This document shows positions 1 to 7,992 of a stretch of DNA of 64,000 nt, piece after piece (the stretch's first letter is position 1; each line of letters starts with the position of its first letter). The translations under genes were made by a program, and so were the position numbers. Below the pieces are notes generated by a model. That model did no database searches. It saw only the letters and a program-made list of their open reading frames with translations, and had not been told where the DNA came from. The DNA comes from Rhodospirillales bacterium 24-66-33 (GTDB lineage: Bacteria > Pseudomonadota > Alphaproteobacteria > Reyranellales > Reyranellaceae): positions 1 through 64,000 of the forward strand of contig NCHQ01000019.1 of NCBI GenBank assembly GCA_002281855.1, read 5' to 3'.

Positions 1-240
1 GCCTTCCAACTCAACGCGCGGGCCGACGAAGTCGTAGCCGATCACGCCACCGGCCATCCAGCCCAGCTGCGGGGTCACGTTCACCGTCGGGAACGCCGGA
101 ATGTTCGTGTTCGCCGTGAAGTTCGTCAGCCAGTTGATGCCGCCCTCGGCACCAATGTACAGACCCGGCTGCGGGGCCTGCGCCTGCGCAGCCACCGGAA
201 GCGCTACAATGGCGGCGGCCGCCAGAAGAGCCTTCTTCAT
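1..240 (-). CDS. Outer-membrane beta-barrel protein, N-terminal part (cut by window edge)
   Basis: The frame starts at ATG 240 and stays open to the window start, giving 80 residues. It begins MKKALLAAAAIVALPVAAQA, a clear Sec signal peptide with an AQA cleavage site. The mature start reads GLYIGAEGGINWL and then GWMAGGVIGYDF, the alternating pattern of an OmpA/Omp25-type eight-stranded barrel. A purine-rich stretch (GGGAGA) about six bases upstream fits a ribosome site. Family is inferred from the signal peptide and first strands only, because the C-terminal part is outside the window and an OmpA peptidoglycan domain cannot be checked. Confidence 0.75.
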   Translation of the reverse strand, partial: MKKALLAAAAIVALPVAAQAQAPQPGLYIGAEGGINWLTNFTANTNIPAFPTVNVTPQLGWMAGGVIGYDFVGPRVELEG

Positions 241-546
241 CAGATATCTCCCTTACTTGCACAGCCCCGCCACCGAACGGGGGTGGAGCGAAAATTCGTC
301 ACGACAACGGAGGTAATGTACTCGACCTGTCACAGGCGGCGCCACAAAGTAAGGCGCTCCCAACTCATTGTTGCCGCGACTGTGGCGGCTCAGCCACACT
401 ATCGGTTCGGGACCGCGCGGCCTCTCCAGCAATACTGAATTTTATCTATACAAATCAACAGCTTAGACAGATCGTATATGGGAATCTGCGGCAGGGCCCC
501 TCGGCGCCTCGAGCGCGGCTTCACACATAGGGGAACAAGACGTCGA
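241..546. other. Intergenic region between divergent genes
   Basis: About 300 bases separate the outer-membrane protein (reading left) from the DUF1036 gene (reading right). The stretch must hold promoters for both. It is locally AT-rich around 430-480. I see no coding sequence, strong dyad or RNA gene in it. Confidence 0.5.
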
Positions 547-969
547 ATGAAGTTCGTCCTGATCGCTCTCTTTTTCTTTGTCCTGGGTGCGTATTCACAC
601 GCCCAAAGCCCTTCCCCAAGTGGCTTTCGGGCCTGCAATCTTTCGAACAACGAAATCGAGGTTGCCAAGGCCCTGGATACCGGCGTGAGCGACGGCAACG
701 GCCGGATCGTCATATCCGAAGGCTGGTACAAGCTGCCACCCAACGCGTGCGCCTTCCTATGGACCGGCCCCCTACAGTACGATCGCTATCTGGTCTATGC
801 ACAGGACAAGTCGACGGGACGCGAGTGGGCGGGGAGCGTGCCCGTCTGCGTGAGCCCGCAGGCCTTCACGATCAGGGCAACCGATTGCGGAGCCCAATTT
901 CAGAGGCGATTTTTCACCCCGGTGGATACCAGACGCCAGAACGGCTGGACACACAATTTCACGCCTTGA
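547..969 (+). CDS. Secreted DUF1036-family protein
   Basis: A 140-residue protein starting MKFVLIALFFFVLGAYSHAQ, a signal peptide cleaved after about residue 20. The mature part has the DUF1036 pattern: FRACNLSNNEIEVA near the start, EGWYKLPPNAC in the middle, then YLVYAQD, EWAG and a late FTIRATDCG with conserved cysteines that could form disulfides. Length matches the family. ATG 547 is chosen over an earlier in-frame ATG at 478 because only this start puts the signal peptide at the N-terminus. DUF1036 proteins are periplasmic, common in alphaproteobacteria and without a known function. Confidence 0.85.
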   Translation: MKFVLIALFFFVLGAYSHAQSPSPSGFRACNLSNNEIEVAKALDTGVSDGNGRIVISEGWYKLPPNACAFLWTGPLQYDRYLVYAQDKSTGREWAGSVPVCVSPQAFTIRATDCGAQFQRRFFTPVDTRRQNGWTHNFTP

Positions 970-1025
970 TCGAACACGGGTCCGCACTTGATCGCGCGGG
1001 CGGAACGCAGCCGAACGTTGGCTCG

Positions 1026-1047
1026 TTGAGAGGACCGTCTCTCTCAA
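1026..1047 (+). promoter_or_regulatory. Stem-loop just upstream of the PRC-barrel gene
   Basis: TTGAGAG at 1026-1032 pairs perfectly with CTCTCAA at 1041-1047 around an 8-base loop. It ends a few bases before the AGGAGG-like ribosome site of the gene at 1060. It could be a 5'-UTR hairpin or part of a terminator for the DUF1036 gene. There is no T-run after it, so a leader hairpin is more likely. Confidence 0.35.
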
Positions 1048-1059
1048 TGGAGGTCCAGA

Positions 1060-1449
1060 ATGCGTCTTCCCCTCGTCCCTGCCGCCCTCGCGGCCGCCGT
1101 CGCACTCGCCGCTCCCAGCCTCGCCACCGGCCAAGGCGCGCCGCAGACCATCCAACTCACGAAGGTCGATGTCGTCAAGGTCTCGACCGGCTATCGCGCC
1201 AGCAAGGTCATCGGTTCCTCGGTCGTGAATGACGCCGGCGATACCGTGGGCAAGGTCGATGAGATCATCGTGGGGCCCGATGGCAAGGCTCCGTTTGTGG
1301 TGCTTTCCGTTGGCGGCTTTCTCGGCCTCGGCGACAAGCTGGTCGCCCTCCCCTACGAACAGATGAGGACCGACGGCAAGAAGATCGTCCTGCCGGGCGC
1401 CACGGAGGACTCCCTCAAGGCACTTCCCGAGTTCAAGTACGCTTCCTGA
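1060..1449 (+). CDS. Secreted PRC-barrel domain protein
   Basis: 129 residues. Residues 1-25 form a signal peptide (MRLPLVPAALAAAVALAAPS, then ATGQ). The body from about residue 45 reads YRASKVIGSSVVNDAGDTVG followed by KVDEIIVGPDGKAPFVVLSVGG, the usual PRC-barrel fold signature, with GDKLVALPYEQ closing the barrel. A GGAGG ribosome site stands six bases before ATG 1060. Exported PRC-barrel proteins of this size are common in alphaproteobacteria, and their role in the envelope is not established. The MgtC gene follows after two bases, so the two are probably cotranscribed. Confidence 0.85.
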   Translation: MRLPLVPAALAAAVALAAPSLATGQGAPQTIQLTKVDVVKVSTGYRASKVIGSSVVNDAGDTVGKVDEIIVGPDGKAPFVVLSVGGFLGLGDKLVALPYEQMRTDGKKIVLPGATEDSLKALPEFKYAS

Positions 1450-1451
1450 CG

Positions 1452-2006
1452 ATGGGCGCGCTCGCTGCAGAGATCGCGCACCCGACGTTTCTGCCCTTTC
1501 CGGTCATTGCAGCGCGGCTCCTGTTCGCCGCGCTGCTCGGCGCGCTGATCGGTTTCGAGCGCGAGTGGCAGGCGAGACCGGCCGGCCTTCGTACACACAT
1601 CCTGATCTGTGTGGCCGCGGCGACGTTCGGCATCCTCACGGTCGAAATCTCCCATTCCACGGCCTTCGCCGGCCGGCAGACGGCGAGCGACCCTCTGCGC
1701 GCCGTGGAGGCCGTCACGGCCGGAGTCGCGTTCCTGGTCGCCGGCTCCATACTGTTCACACGGGGTGAAGTCCAAGGGCTGACAACGGGTGCCGGCATGT
1801 GGATGGCGGGTGCTGTCGGCCTCTCCTCGGGTCTCGGACTCTGGCAGATCGCCGGACTCGGCACCTTCCTCATCCTGGTCGTCATGAGCCTCCTCCATAC
1901 GCTCGAGCGGAAGCTGGGGCTGGTTGCGAACAAGAAACAAGCCTCAGCCGGCTCCAAGGGCCCCGAAAAAGGCGACGGGAAAGACGGTACCGACGCGGAG
2001 TGCTAA
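1452..2006 (+). CDS. MgtC/SapB-family membrane protein
   Basis: 184 residues with four to five hydrophobic segments. The N-terminal signature reads RLLFAALLGALIGFEREWQA, followed by RPAGLRTHILICVAAATFG, the conserved R-x-AGLRTH block of MgtC. The next block, VTAGVAFLVAGSILF and GLTTGAGMWMAGAVGLSSG, is also typical. The tail after residue 155 is charged and cytoplasmic, and it lacks the ACT-like domain of long MgtC proteins. MgtC-type proteins influence magnesium or phosphate homeostasis and F-ATPase activity in some pathogens; here only family membership is certain. Confidence 0.9.
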   Translation: MGALAAEIAHPTFLPFPVIAARLLFAALLGALIGFEREWQARPAGLRTHILICVAAATFGILTVEISHSTAFAGRQTASDPLRAVEAVTAGVAFLVAGSILFTRGEVQGLTTGAGMWMAGAVGLSSGLGLWQIAGLGTFLILVVMSLLHTLERKLGLVANKKQASAGSKGPEKGDGKDGTDAEC

Positions 2007-2018
2007 TCTGACGGCCCC

Positions 2019-2831
2019 ATGAGTCGCCTGCTTTCTCTCGTCGCTCTCGTCGTCAGTGCATTCGCCTGGCCGGCCGCGGCGCAGACGTCACGGCCGGTCC
2101 CGGACATGGGATCCGGTGAGAACCGCCCCCTGCCAACCGCACCTACGCCCGGTCAGCCACCGGTCGCCAGCGACGAGGTGAGGGATCCCAGGACAGGCTG
2201 CGGCGTCGTGATGATGAACGCCGAACCCGATGTCGGCATCAGCTGGTCCGGCGCCTGCGAGTACGACCTGGCCCAAGGCCACGGTGTCCTGCAATGGTAC
2301 CGCAAGGGCCTCCCCACGGATCGCTACGAAGGCGAGATGAAGGATGGCCTCTACGAAGGTGCGGGAAAGCTCACCTATGCGGACAAGGCCCGGTACGAGG
2401 GCTCGTTCAAGGCCGGCGAGCGGGACGGCAAGGGAACCTATGTCTTTCCAAGCGGGGCTCGACTGACCGCGGAGTTTCGCGAGGGCCGCCCGCAGGGTCA
2501 TGGCCTGTACGTCTGGACCAACGGCAACCGTTACATCGGCGACTTCCGCGACAATCAGCGGACCGGCCGGGGCACCCTTTTCTATGCCGACGGTGGCCGC
2601 TACGAGGGGGAATTCGTGAACGGCAAGATGCAGGGCCGCGGTGTGCGGGTATGGGCGAACGGATCGCGCTACGAGGGCGACTGGGCCAACGGTCAGGCCA
2701 ACGGCTGGGGTACCAAGTCCGGCGGTCTTGATGGTCAGGTCTTCACCGGCCAGTGGAACAACGGCTGTTTCCGCGAGGGCCGGCGCTGGGCGACGGTCGG
2801 CGCCACGGCACAGTCCTGCGGCTTCGAGTAG
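2019..2831 (+). CDS. MORN-repeat protein, secreted
   Basis: 270 residues with a signal peptide at 1-22 (ending PAAAQT) and a short proline-rich linker. From about residue 75 it carries seven or so MORN repeats of about 23 residues, for example YEGEMKDGLYEGAGKLTYADK, then YEGSFKAGERDGKGTY and YIGDFRDNQRTGRGTLFY. The repeats form extended beta-hairpins that bind proteins or lipids. Bacterial MORN proteins with export signals are mostly uncharacterised. It lies 12 bases after the MgtC gene and 6 before the next small gene, so it is probably in the same transcript. Confidence 0.85.
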   Translation: MSRLLSLVALVVSAFAWPAAAQTSRPVPDMGSGENRPLPTAPTPGQPPVASDEVRDPRTGCGVVMMNAEPDVGISWSGACEYDLAQGHGVLQWYRKGLPTDRYEGEMKDGLYEGAGKLTYADKARYEGSFKAGERDGKGTYVFPSGARLTAEFREGRPQGHGLYVWTNGNRYIGDFRDNQRTGRGTLFYADGGRYEGEFVNGKMQGRGVRVWANGSRYEGDWANGQANGWGTKSGGLDGQVFTGQWNNGCFREGRRWATVGATAQSCGFE

Positions 2832-2837
2832 GGTGTC

Positions 2838-3071
2838 ATGTCGGCCAGCCCCGACCTGATCATGATCCAGTTCCTCGAATGGGTGGCGGCCCGGCCGCGC
2901 CGACGCGAGGATGTGCTGGACGCCTGGCAGAGCTCCTGCCCGCGTTTCCCGGTGTGGGAGGACGCCCGTGCGGATGGCCTGGTGCGCCAATGCGGCGGCG
3001 AGATCGGCGAGCGCAGGGTCGAACTGACGGAGCGCGGGCGTGCGATGCTGGATCGCGGCCGGGCCGTATAG
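2838..3071 (+). CDS. Small hypothetical protein, winged-helix-like
   Basis: 77 residues, no export signal. It reads as three helices followed by a strand-rich end (ADGLVRQCGGEIGERRVELTERGRAMLDRGRAV). The segment 'VELTERGRAML' resembles the wing and last helix of MarR/PadR-like winged-helix folds, but this is a similarity of pattern, not proof. The gene sits between the MORN and AI-2E-type genes in the same direction. No function can be assigned. Confidence 0.6.
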   Translation: MSASPDLIMIQFLEWVAARPRRREDVLDAWQSSCPRFPVWEDARADGLVRQCGGEIGERRVELTERGRAMLDRGRAV

Positions 3072-3118
3072 GAACGGGCCGCCTCCCAAGTGCAAACGAC
3101 TGGCCGTATAGTAGTGCC

Positions 3119-4162
3119 ATGACGCTACAACGCGCCGCCCTGTGGGCCATCGTGATCGCCGCGACGATTTCACTGTTCGTCGCCGGCCGCGGGCTCCTGC
3201 TGCCGTTCGTCCTCGGCATCGTCCTCTGGTACATGATCGATTCACTGGCCGATACATTCAGCCAGCCCCGGCTCGGCGGATTGCGCCTGCCCCAGCCGAT
3301 CGCACTGGCCATTGCGGTCCTGCTGATCGGCGGACTTTTCTGGGTGGTCGGGCGCACGATTGGCCTCAACGTCCAGGCCGTCGTGGCCGCCGTGCCCTCC
3401 TACGAAACCCGGCTGACGAACCTCATCGAGCAGGTCGCCCCGATGATCGGCGTCGAGCAGGCTCCCACGCTCTCGGAGCTCGTGTCCCGCATCAGCCTTG
3501 CCGACACATTGGGCAGCGTCGCCGCGGCTGCGGCCTCCGTGGTGAGCGTGGCGGGGCTCATCCTGATCTACACCCTGTTCCTGTTCGTCGAGCAGGCTCA
3601 CTTCAAGAGCAAGCTCGCCGCCATTTTTCATGGCGACGGACAGGAGGCGCGCGTCCTAGCCATTCTCGACCGCATCGACCGGGAGATCCGCATCTACATC
3701 CGCATCAAGACCACGCTCGCCACCGCCACTTCGGCGTTGGCCTATCTCGTCATGGCTTCGGTCGGCGTCGACTTCGCGGGTTTCTGGGCGGTGATGGTGT
3801 TCTTCTTCTACTATATCCCCACCGTCGGCTCGATCCTTGCGATCATCGCGCCGGCGCTTCTCACGCTGATCCAGTTCGACAATCTCACGCCCTTCCTGAT
3901 CGTGCTGCTGGTTTTCGGATCCATCCAGGTCGTGACGGCCAATCTGATCGAGCCGGCGATCATGGGCCGCTCCCTCAATCTCTCACCGCTGGTGGTCATC
4001 GTCTCCCTCATCGTCTGGGGCACGATCTGGGGCGTGGTAGGCATGTTCCTGTGCGTGCCGATCATGGTGGTCGCGCTGATCGTGCTCGCGCAATTCGAGA
4101 CGACCCGGCCGGTCGCCGTATTGCTTTCCGCCGACGGTCGCATCCCGGAGTCGACGACATGA
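3119..4162 (+). CDS. AI-2E family transporter (UPF0118 permease)
   Basis: 347 residues with about eight membrane segments in the usual UPF0118 order: two N-terminal helices (MTLQRAALWAIVIAATISLF, then LLLPFVLGIVLWYMID), a third near residue 60, a soluble amphipathic stretch at 85-140, and five C-terminal helices including FFFYYIPTVGSILAIIAPALL and LIEPAIMGRSLNLSPLVVI, the conserved E-P-x-x-x-G-x-x-x-x-L-S-P block. ATG 3119 is chosen because it starts the first helix. Family members export AI-2 or act as Na+/H+ antiporters; the substrate here is unknown. The stop overlaps the next start by ATGA. Confidence 0.9.
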   Translation: MTLQRAALWAIVIAATISLFVAGRGLLLPFVLGIVLWYMIDSLADTFSQPRLGGLRLPQPIALAIAVLLIGGLFWVVGRTIGLNVQAVVAAVPSYETRLTNLIEQVAPMIGVEQAPTLSELVSRISLADTLGSVAAAAASVVSVAGLILIYTLFLFVEQAHFKSKLAAIFHGDGQEARVLAILDRIDREIRIYIRIKTTLATATSALAYLVMASVGVDFAGFWAVMVFFFYYIPTVGSILAIIAPALLTLIQFDNLTPFLIVLLVFGSIQVVTANLIEPAIMGRSLNLSPLVVIVSLIVWGTIWGVVGMFLCVPIMVVALIVLAQFETTRPVAVLLSADGRIPESTT

Positions 4163-5379
4163 ACCGTCTTTCCCTGCTGCTCGTCCTGCTTGCCGCAACG
4201 CCGGCTGCCGCACAGACCCCTCCGCCCGGTCAGTCGCCGAGGCCTGCGCCCCTGCCGGTCCCCCAGGGTGAGGTGATGTATTCCTGCCCAGGCGGGATGG
4301 ACTTCGCTTCTTCCTACTCGGCCGATGGCGAGTTCGTGACGCTGCGCATGCCGGGCCAACCCGAGATCGAACTGTCGCGAATTGCCGCAGGATCGGGATT
4401 TGCCTATTCCGACTCCTACTACGAACTTCGCGGACGTGGCCGGGAGGTGACGCTCACCGCCGCAGGTCGCTCGATGCGCTGTCATGCCGCCGGCAGGCCG
4501 GGCGAGCCGCCACGGACCTATCAGGGCGGCCCCCTGACCGTCACCCTGTTTCCCGACGGCACGTTCCGGCTCCGGGAGCGGCGCGAAGGGTCGGCGGCCC
4601 CCCTGCTGGAGCTGGGCGAGTGGGCGCAGGAAGTCGAAGGGGGCGTGCGACTGGTCCTGCGCGGAGGTGCCGGTAGCCGACGGTCGTTCCGTGAGGTCGG
4701 TGTCGAGAAACTGATCGCCGAGGACGGTACCGAGCTGCCGCAGACCGCGACCACGGACCCGATCGACGGACGCTTCAAGCTCGCCGGAATGTACCGCGAC
4801 GCGCAGGATGGCGGCCTGTTCGCGCCCTGCCTAGTCGGACGCCTCTATGGCGTCGCCCCGGGTGGCGCCGAGCCGGATCTGGAAAAAGCGTGGGTGGATG
4901 CCACACCCTCCCGTGAATCCTTCCTTTATGTCGAGATCATCGGCAGCTTCGACGGCAACAACTCGGTCAAGGTGGATCGCTTCATTGAGCTGAAGCGCAA
5001 CGGCGCCTGTCCTGCGCTGGCGGCGCGCGGCTCGGCGCTGCGGGACACCGAATGGCGCCTGATCGAACTCGACGGCGAGCGTCCCACCTTCGACGACTGG
5101 CGCCGGCGGCCGCTGATGCGCCTCGACGATCTCGACAGGTTCACGGCCTCGACGGGCTGCAACACATTGGCCGGCGAGTATGTCCTCGATCCGGCTGGCC
5201 TCCGCTTCACGCCCGGGCCGATGACCCTGATGGCCTGCCCACCGGCCGAGGCTGCGATCGAGAAACGTTTCCTCGCGGCTCTCAGCGCGATCAGGACCGC
5301 TCAGATTTCCGGCACCACACTCGATCTCAACGACGAGACCGGCAAGAGGCGCATGCGCCTCGAGGCACGCGGCCGTTAG
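4159..5379 (+). CDS. Secreted META-domain protein
   Basis: 406 residues. A signal peptide covers 1-19 (LLLVLLAATPAAAQ). The C-terminal 110 residues are a META/HslJ domain: DTEWRLIELDG, FTASTGCNTLAGEYVL, GPMTLMACPPAEAAIEKRFLAAL. The first half has a COG3650/YbaY-like stretch with MYSCPGGMDF and repeated strands, not firmly identified. The start overlaps the AI-2E gene stop, so translation is probably coupled. META proteins are heat- or envelope-stress associated in some bacteria. The 3' end overlaps the opposite-strand neighbour by four bases. Confidence 0.85.
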   Translation: MNRLSLLLVLLAATPAAAQTPPPGQSPRPAPLPVPQGEVMYSCPGGMDFASSYSADGEFVTLRMPGQPEIELSRIAAGSGFAYSDSYYELRGRGREVTLTAAGRSMRCHAAGRPGEPPRTYQGGPLTVTLFPDGTFRLRERREGSAAPLLELGEWAQEVEGGVRLVLRGGAGSRRSFREVGVEKLIAEDGTELPQTATTDPIDGRFKLAGMYRDAQDGGLFAPCLVGRLYGVAPGGAEPDLEKAWVDATPSRESFLYVEIIGSFDGNNSVKVDRFIELKRNGACPALAARGSALRDTEWRLIELDGERPTFDDWRRRPLMRLDDLDRFTASTGCNTLAGEYVLDPAGLRFTPGPMTLMACPPAEAAIEKRFLAALSAIRTAQISGTTLDLNDETGKRRMRLEARGR

Positions 5380-6770
5380 CGAAAGCCCGCGAGGTCGGCC
5401 TCGATCGTCAGCTTGCTGTCGCCCTCGATCGCAATGTGCAGGAAGGGGATGCCGGTGGGGACGACGGGGGCACCGGCGCTGCCTTCATATTCCCGGTCGA
5501 TCTCGTCGAACAGGCGGACGTAGAGCTTCCACTCGGCCATTCCCGCCTCGACCGGCACGCTTACCGGCGCGTTCCACTCGAGAGGGCGGATCCCGCTCTT
5601 CACCATGCGATCCACCGTGGCGTCCCGGACCAGCGTGGCCTCGAAGCGACCGATCGTGGCGGTGCGCGCGGCCTTGGTCGCCGCTTTGGCCACCACCGCG
5701 ACGCAGATCTGGCTGGGGCGGTCTTCGCGCACGAATGCGACCGATCCGCCGTTCATCGTCTCGTCAGGGATGTCGTCGATCCAGCCCAGCCGTTCGACGA
5801 TCACGACTCGCCTCTTGCTCTTATCGAAACGCCAGCCTGGGGGAGGATCGAAGCAACGCCGCACGGTCCGCGATTCGCCGGCCGGCGCCCGCGCCAATAT
5901 CTCCGGCGATACGAGCGTGTTGGACTCCGGTACGGCGGACCGCACCTTCTGGTCGAACACGAATGCGCCCGCCTTCTCCGGGATAGAGGCGAAGAGCAGC
6001 TGGAACGCCACGATGCGCGAGCCATGGCGCAGGAAAAGCGATCCGGAGACAAACCTCGCATGCTTGGCGTCCGTCGGAAAGACGCTGCGCGGCACGACGA
6101 ACCTCAGGCGCTCCGGAGTCATGGCGGCCTCGCCGCGCCATGAGCCGATCGTCAGTACCGGCGGCGTTCGATCCCTTGTCAGGCGCAAGCCCAGAATCTC
6201 GATCTCGATCGCGGGATCGTCGCCGGCCGGATCTGGCGCATCGCTGGGTCCCGCCCGCTTGGGCGTGAGGAACATCGGCGTGTAGGAGAGGATGACCGGC
6301 GTGGAATCGAAGGACGCCATCCACTCCAATTCCGCGGGAATGCCGCTGGCCGCCTGCTCCACCGCGGCGCGCCCCTCGGGAGTGCCGGGGCGATCGATCG
6401 CGGCGCGCAATGCGGCATTCACCGCCTCGAGCCTTGAGAACATTTCGCGTCGCGTGGCCGGCAACCGGTCGAAGGACTGCTCACGCTCGGGTTCGTATCG
6501 TGAGGCCAGCGCATCGAATAGCAGGCTCGCCGCGCGGAACGACGAAAGCATCTCGAGACGCGCTAGGCTGTCGGAGCGCGTCTGCAACTCGGCGCGCTCC
6601 GCCTGCAGGATGACGAGCTTCTCGGCGATCGTCGCCGGGGGCGGAGCGCTTCGGTCCTCTTGCAACTGGGCGTACGCCAGCGCGGCACCCGTGATCAAGC
6701 CGAGCACGAGTATCGGCAGCACGAGTCTGCGGCCCCAGGGCGATTCGGATGCGGGCGAGCCAGCCGTCAT
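5376..6770 (-). CDS. Hypothetical membrane-anchored protein
   Basis: 464 residues that I do not recognise. One hydrophobic helix at about 15-36 (RLVLPILVLGLITGAALAYA) follows a short charged start, so it is an inner-membrane anchor with the rest in the periplasm. Residues 45-80 form a coiled coil (AEKLVILQAERAELQTRSDSL). The remainder is strand-rich, with ILSYTPMFLTPK, LTIGSWRGEAAM and a final IPFLHIAIEGDSKLTIEADL. No catalytic motif is visible. It is transcribed alone, convergent with the META gene. Confidence 0.7.
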   Translation of the reverse strand: MTAGSPASESPWGRRLVLPILVLGLITGAALAYAQLQEDRSAPPPATIAEKLVILQAERAELQTRSDSLARLEMLSSFRAASLLFDALASRYEPEREQSFDRLPATRREMFSRLEAVNAALRAAIDRPGTPEGRAAVEQAASGIPAELEWMASFDSTPVILSYTPMFLTPKRAGPSDAPDPAGDDPAIEIEILGLRLTRDRTPPVLTIGSWRGEAAMTPERLRFVVPRSVFPTDAKHARFVSGSLFLRHGSRIVAFQLLFASIPEKAGAFVFDQKVRSAVPESNTLVSPEILARAPAGESRTVRRCFDPPPGWRFDKSKRRVVIVERLGWIDDIPDETMNGGSVAFVREDRPSQICVAVVAKAATKAARTATIGRFEATLVRDATVDRMVKSGIRPLEWNAPVSVPVEAGMAEWKLYVRLFDEIDREYEGSAGAPVVPTGIPFLHIAIEGDSKLTIEADLAGFR

Positions 6771-6822
6771 GCGGCGGTTTCTAGCACGGCCGCCCGTGAC
6801 GACACCGGCGGCGGATTGTGGA

Positions 6823-7629
6823 TCAATAGGAGAACAGCACCGGCAGGGGCGACGACAGGATGAGGTCGCGCGTCACGCCGCCGAAGATCATCTGGCGCAG
6901 CCGGCTCTGGGTATAGGCGCCCTTGACGATCAGGTCGGCGCCCAACGCTTGCGCCCGATCGACGATGGTCTGGCCCGCCGTCTTGGCGCCCGGCTTCACG
7001 TGCTGGCCCGTAACGTTGAGGCCGTGGCTCTTCAGCGACTCGGCGATCTCCATGGCCGTCGGCCCCGGAACCATCGCGCCTTCGACACTCAGCACCTCGA
7101 TCGCCTCCGCGCCGCTCAGGACGGGCATCGCGAGGGAGATCGCCCGGGCGCTTTCCGTCGAGCCGTTCCAGGCGAACAGGATGCGCTTGCCAACCATGCC
7201 GCCATATCCGGGCGGCACAACGAGGACAGGGCGGCCCGAATCGAACAGGGCCGTCTCGAAGACGCTCTCCGGCATCTTGGGCAGCGCGCCCGGCTGCGGC
7301 AACACGATCATATCGTACGCCCTGCCGATCGTGCCGATGGCCGTCGGGCCGCTATCGTCGGCCGAGCGCCATTCGGCGGCCAGGCCGGCGGCGCGCTGGT
7401 CGAAAGCCTGCTTGACCGCGGACACCCGCTGGCGCTCCTCGGCGTCTTCCGCCAGGCCGCCCCCGATCGGAGCGCCCATGCCGGCATCGGCCCAGGCCAT
7501 GCTCATGACGCCATAGGACGGCGGCTCGAGGCCGATCAGGCGCGCCCCGAACTTGTGCGCGATCTTGGCTGCCAGATCGAACGCGGACGGATCTTCCGAC
7601 GTCCAGGCCATTGTCAGAATGGACTTCAT
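6823..7629 (-). CDS. Universal stress protein
   Basis: 268 residues starting MKSILTMAWTSEDPSAFDLA. The C-terminal half reads KRILFAWNGSTESARAISLA and ends with QALGADLIVKGAYTQSRLRQ, then MIFGGVTRDLILSSPLPVLFSY, the Usp alpha/beta fold with a G-rich nucleotide loop. The N-terminal half is a more divergent Usp copy, so this is a two-domain form. ATG 7629 is preferred over in-frame ATG 7704, as it starts the first Usp strand and has a GGGGGCGAG ribosome site. Usp proteins bind ATP or signal stress; the target is unknown. Confidence 0.9.
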   Translation of the reverse strand: MKSILTMAWTSEDPSAFDLAAKIAHKFGARLIGLEPPSYGVMSMAWADAGMGAPIGGGLAEDAEERQRVSAVKQAFDQRAAGLAAEWRSADDSGPTAIGTIGRAYDMIVLPQPGALPKMPESVFETALFDSGRPVLVVPPGYGGMVGKRILFAWNGSTESARAISLAMPVLSGAEAIEVLSVEGAMVPGPTAMEIAESLKSHGLNVTGQHVKPGAKTAGQTIVDRAQALGADLIVKGAYTQSRLRQMIFGGVTRDLILSSPLPVLFSY

Positions 7630-7697
7630 GACTCGCCCCCTTCTTGCTCGACCTACGATAACACGGCGCTCACCGCAGCGCGCGCCACGATGAACTT

Positions 7698-7719
7698 GAT
7701 ACAATTCTCACATTGTATC
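7698..7719. promoter_or_regulatory. Perfect 8+8 bp dyad upstream of usp and flp genes
   Basis: GATACAAT (7698-7705) and ATTGTATC (7712-7719) are perfect inverted arms around six bases. The dyad lies between the universal stress gene (reading left from 7629) and the Flp pilin (reading right from 7816). Arm length and spacing fit a dimeric regulator. It does not match the FNR anaerobox. The regulator is not in the window as far as I can tell. Confidence 0.45.
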
Positions 7720-7815
7720 GGTGTGTCGGTCCAATACGTTAGAGGCGATTTTTCAACTTATTCATCGACACGGGCTGCAGTCAGCTCCCAGCATTTCGTC
7801 ACTCTGGAGATATCG

Positions 7816-7950
7816 ATGCTGTCCTTTTTTCGCCGGTTGATGGCGGACGACAAGGCCGCCACCGCGATCGAGTACACGCTGATCGCCTCTCTGATCGCCG
7901 TCGCAGCGATCACGGCCATCAGCACCGTCAGCGGCCAGGGCAGCCTCTAG
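7816..7950 (+). CDS. Flp family type IVb pilin, short orphan copy
   Basis: 44 residues: MLSFFRRLMADDKAATAIEY, then TLIASLIAVAAITAISTVSG and QGSL. The A-T-A-I-E-Y motif with the conserved Glu+5 and Tyr+6 after the prepilin cleavage site is characteristic of Flp pilins, followed by a single hydrophobic helix. Usual Flp pilins run to 55-65 residues, so the C-terminal part is short. A GGAGATATCG stretch precedes ATG 7816. No tad/cpa assembly genes are nearby, so it would need a machine encoded elsewhere or is a relic. Confidence 0.85.
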   Translation: MLSFFRRLMADDKAATAIEYTLIASLIAVAAITAISTVSGQGSL

Positions 7951-7992
7951 CCGTCGGCAGCCACATCGGCACACATGCGTGCCGAGCCTGCT

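Noticed and set aside
3062..3111. Ten-base direct repeat GGCCGTATAG at 3062 and 3102
   Set aside because: One copy is the end of a coding gene and the other lies just before the next start; nothing further suggests a functional site.
7698..7719. FNR/anaerobox reading of the dyad near the stress gene
   Set aside because: The TTGAT-N4-ATCAA spacing is not met; the arms are GATACAAT and ATTGTATC six bases apart.
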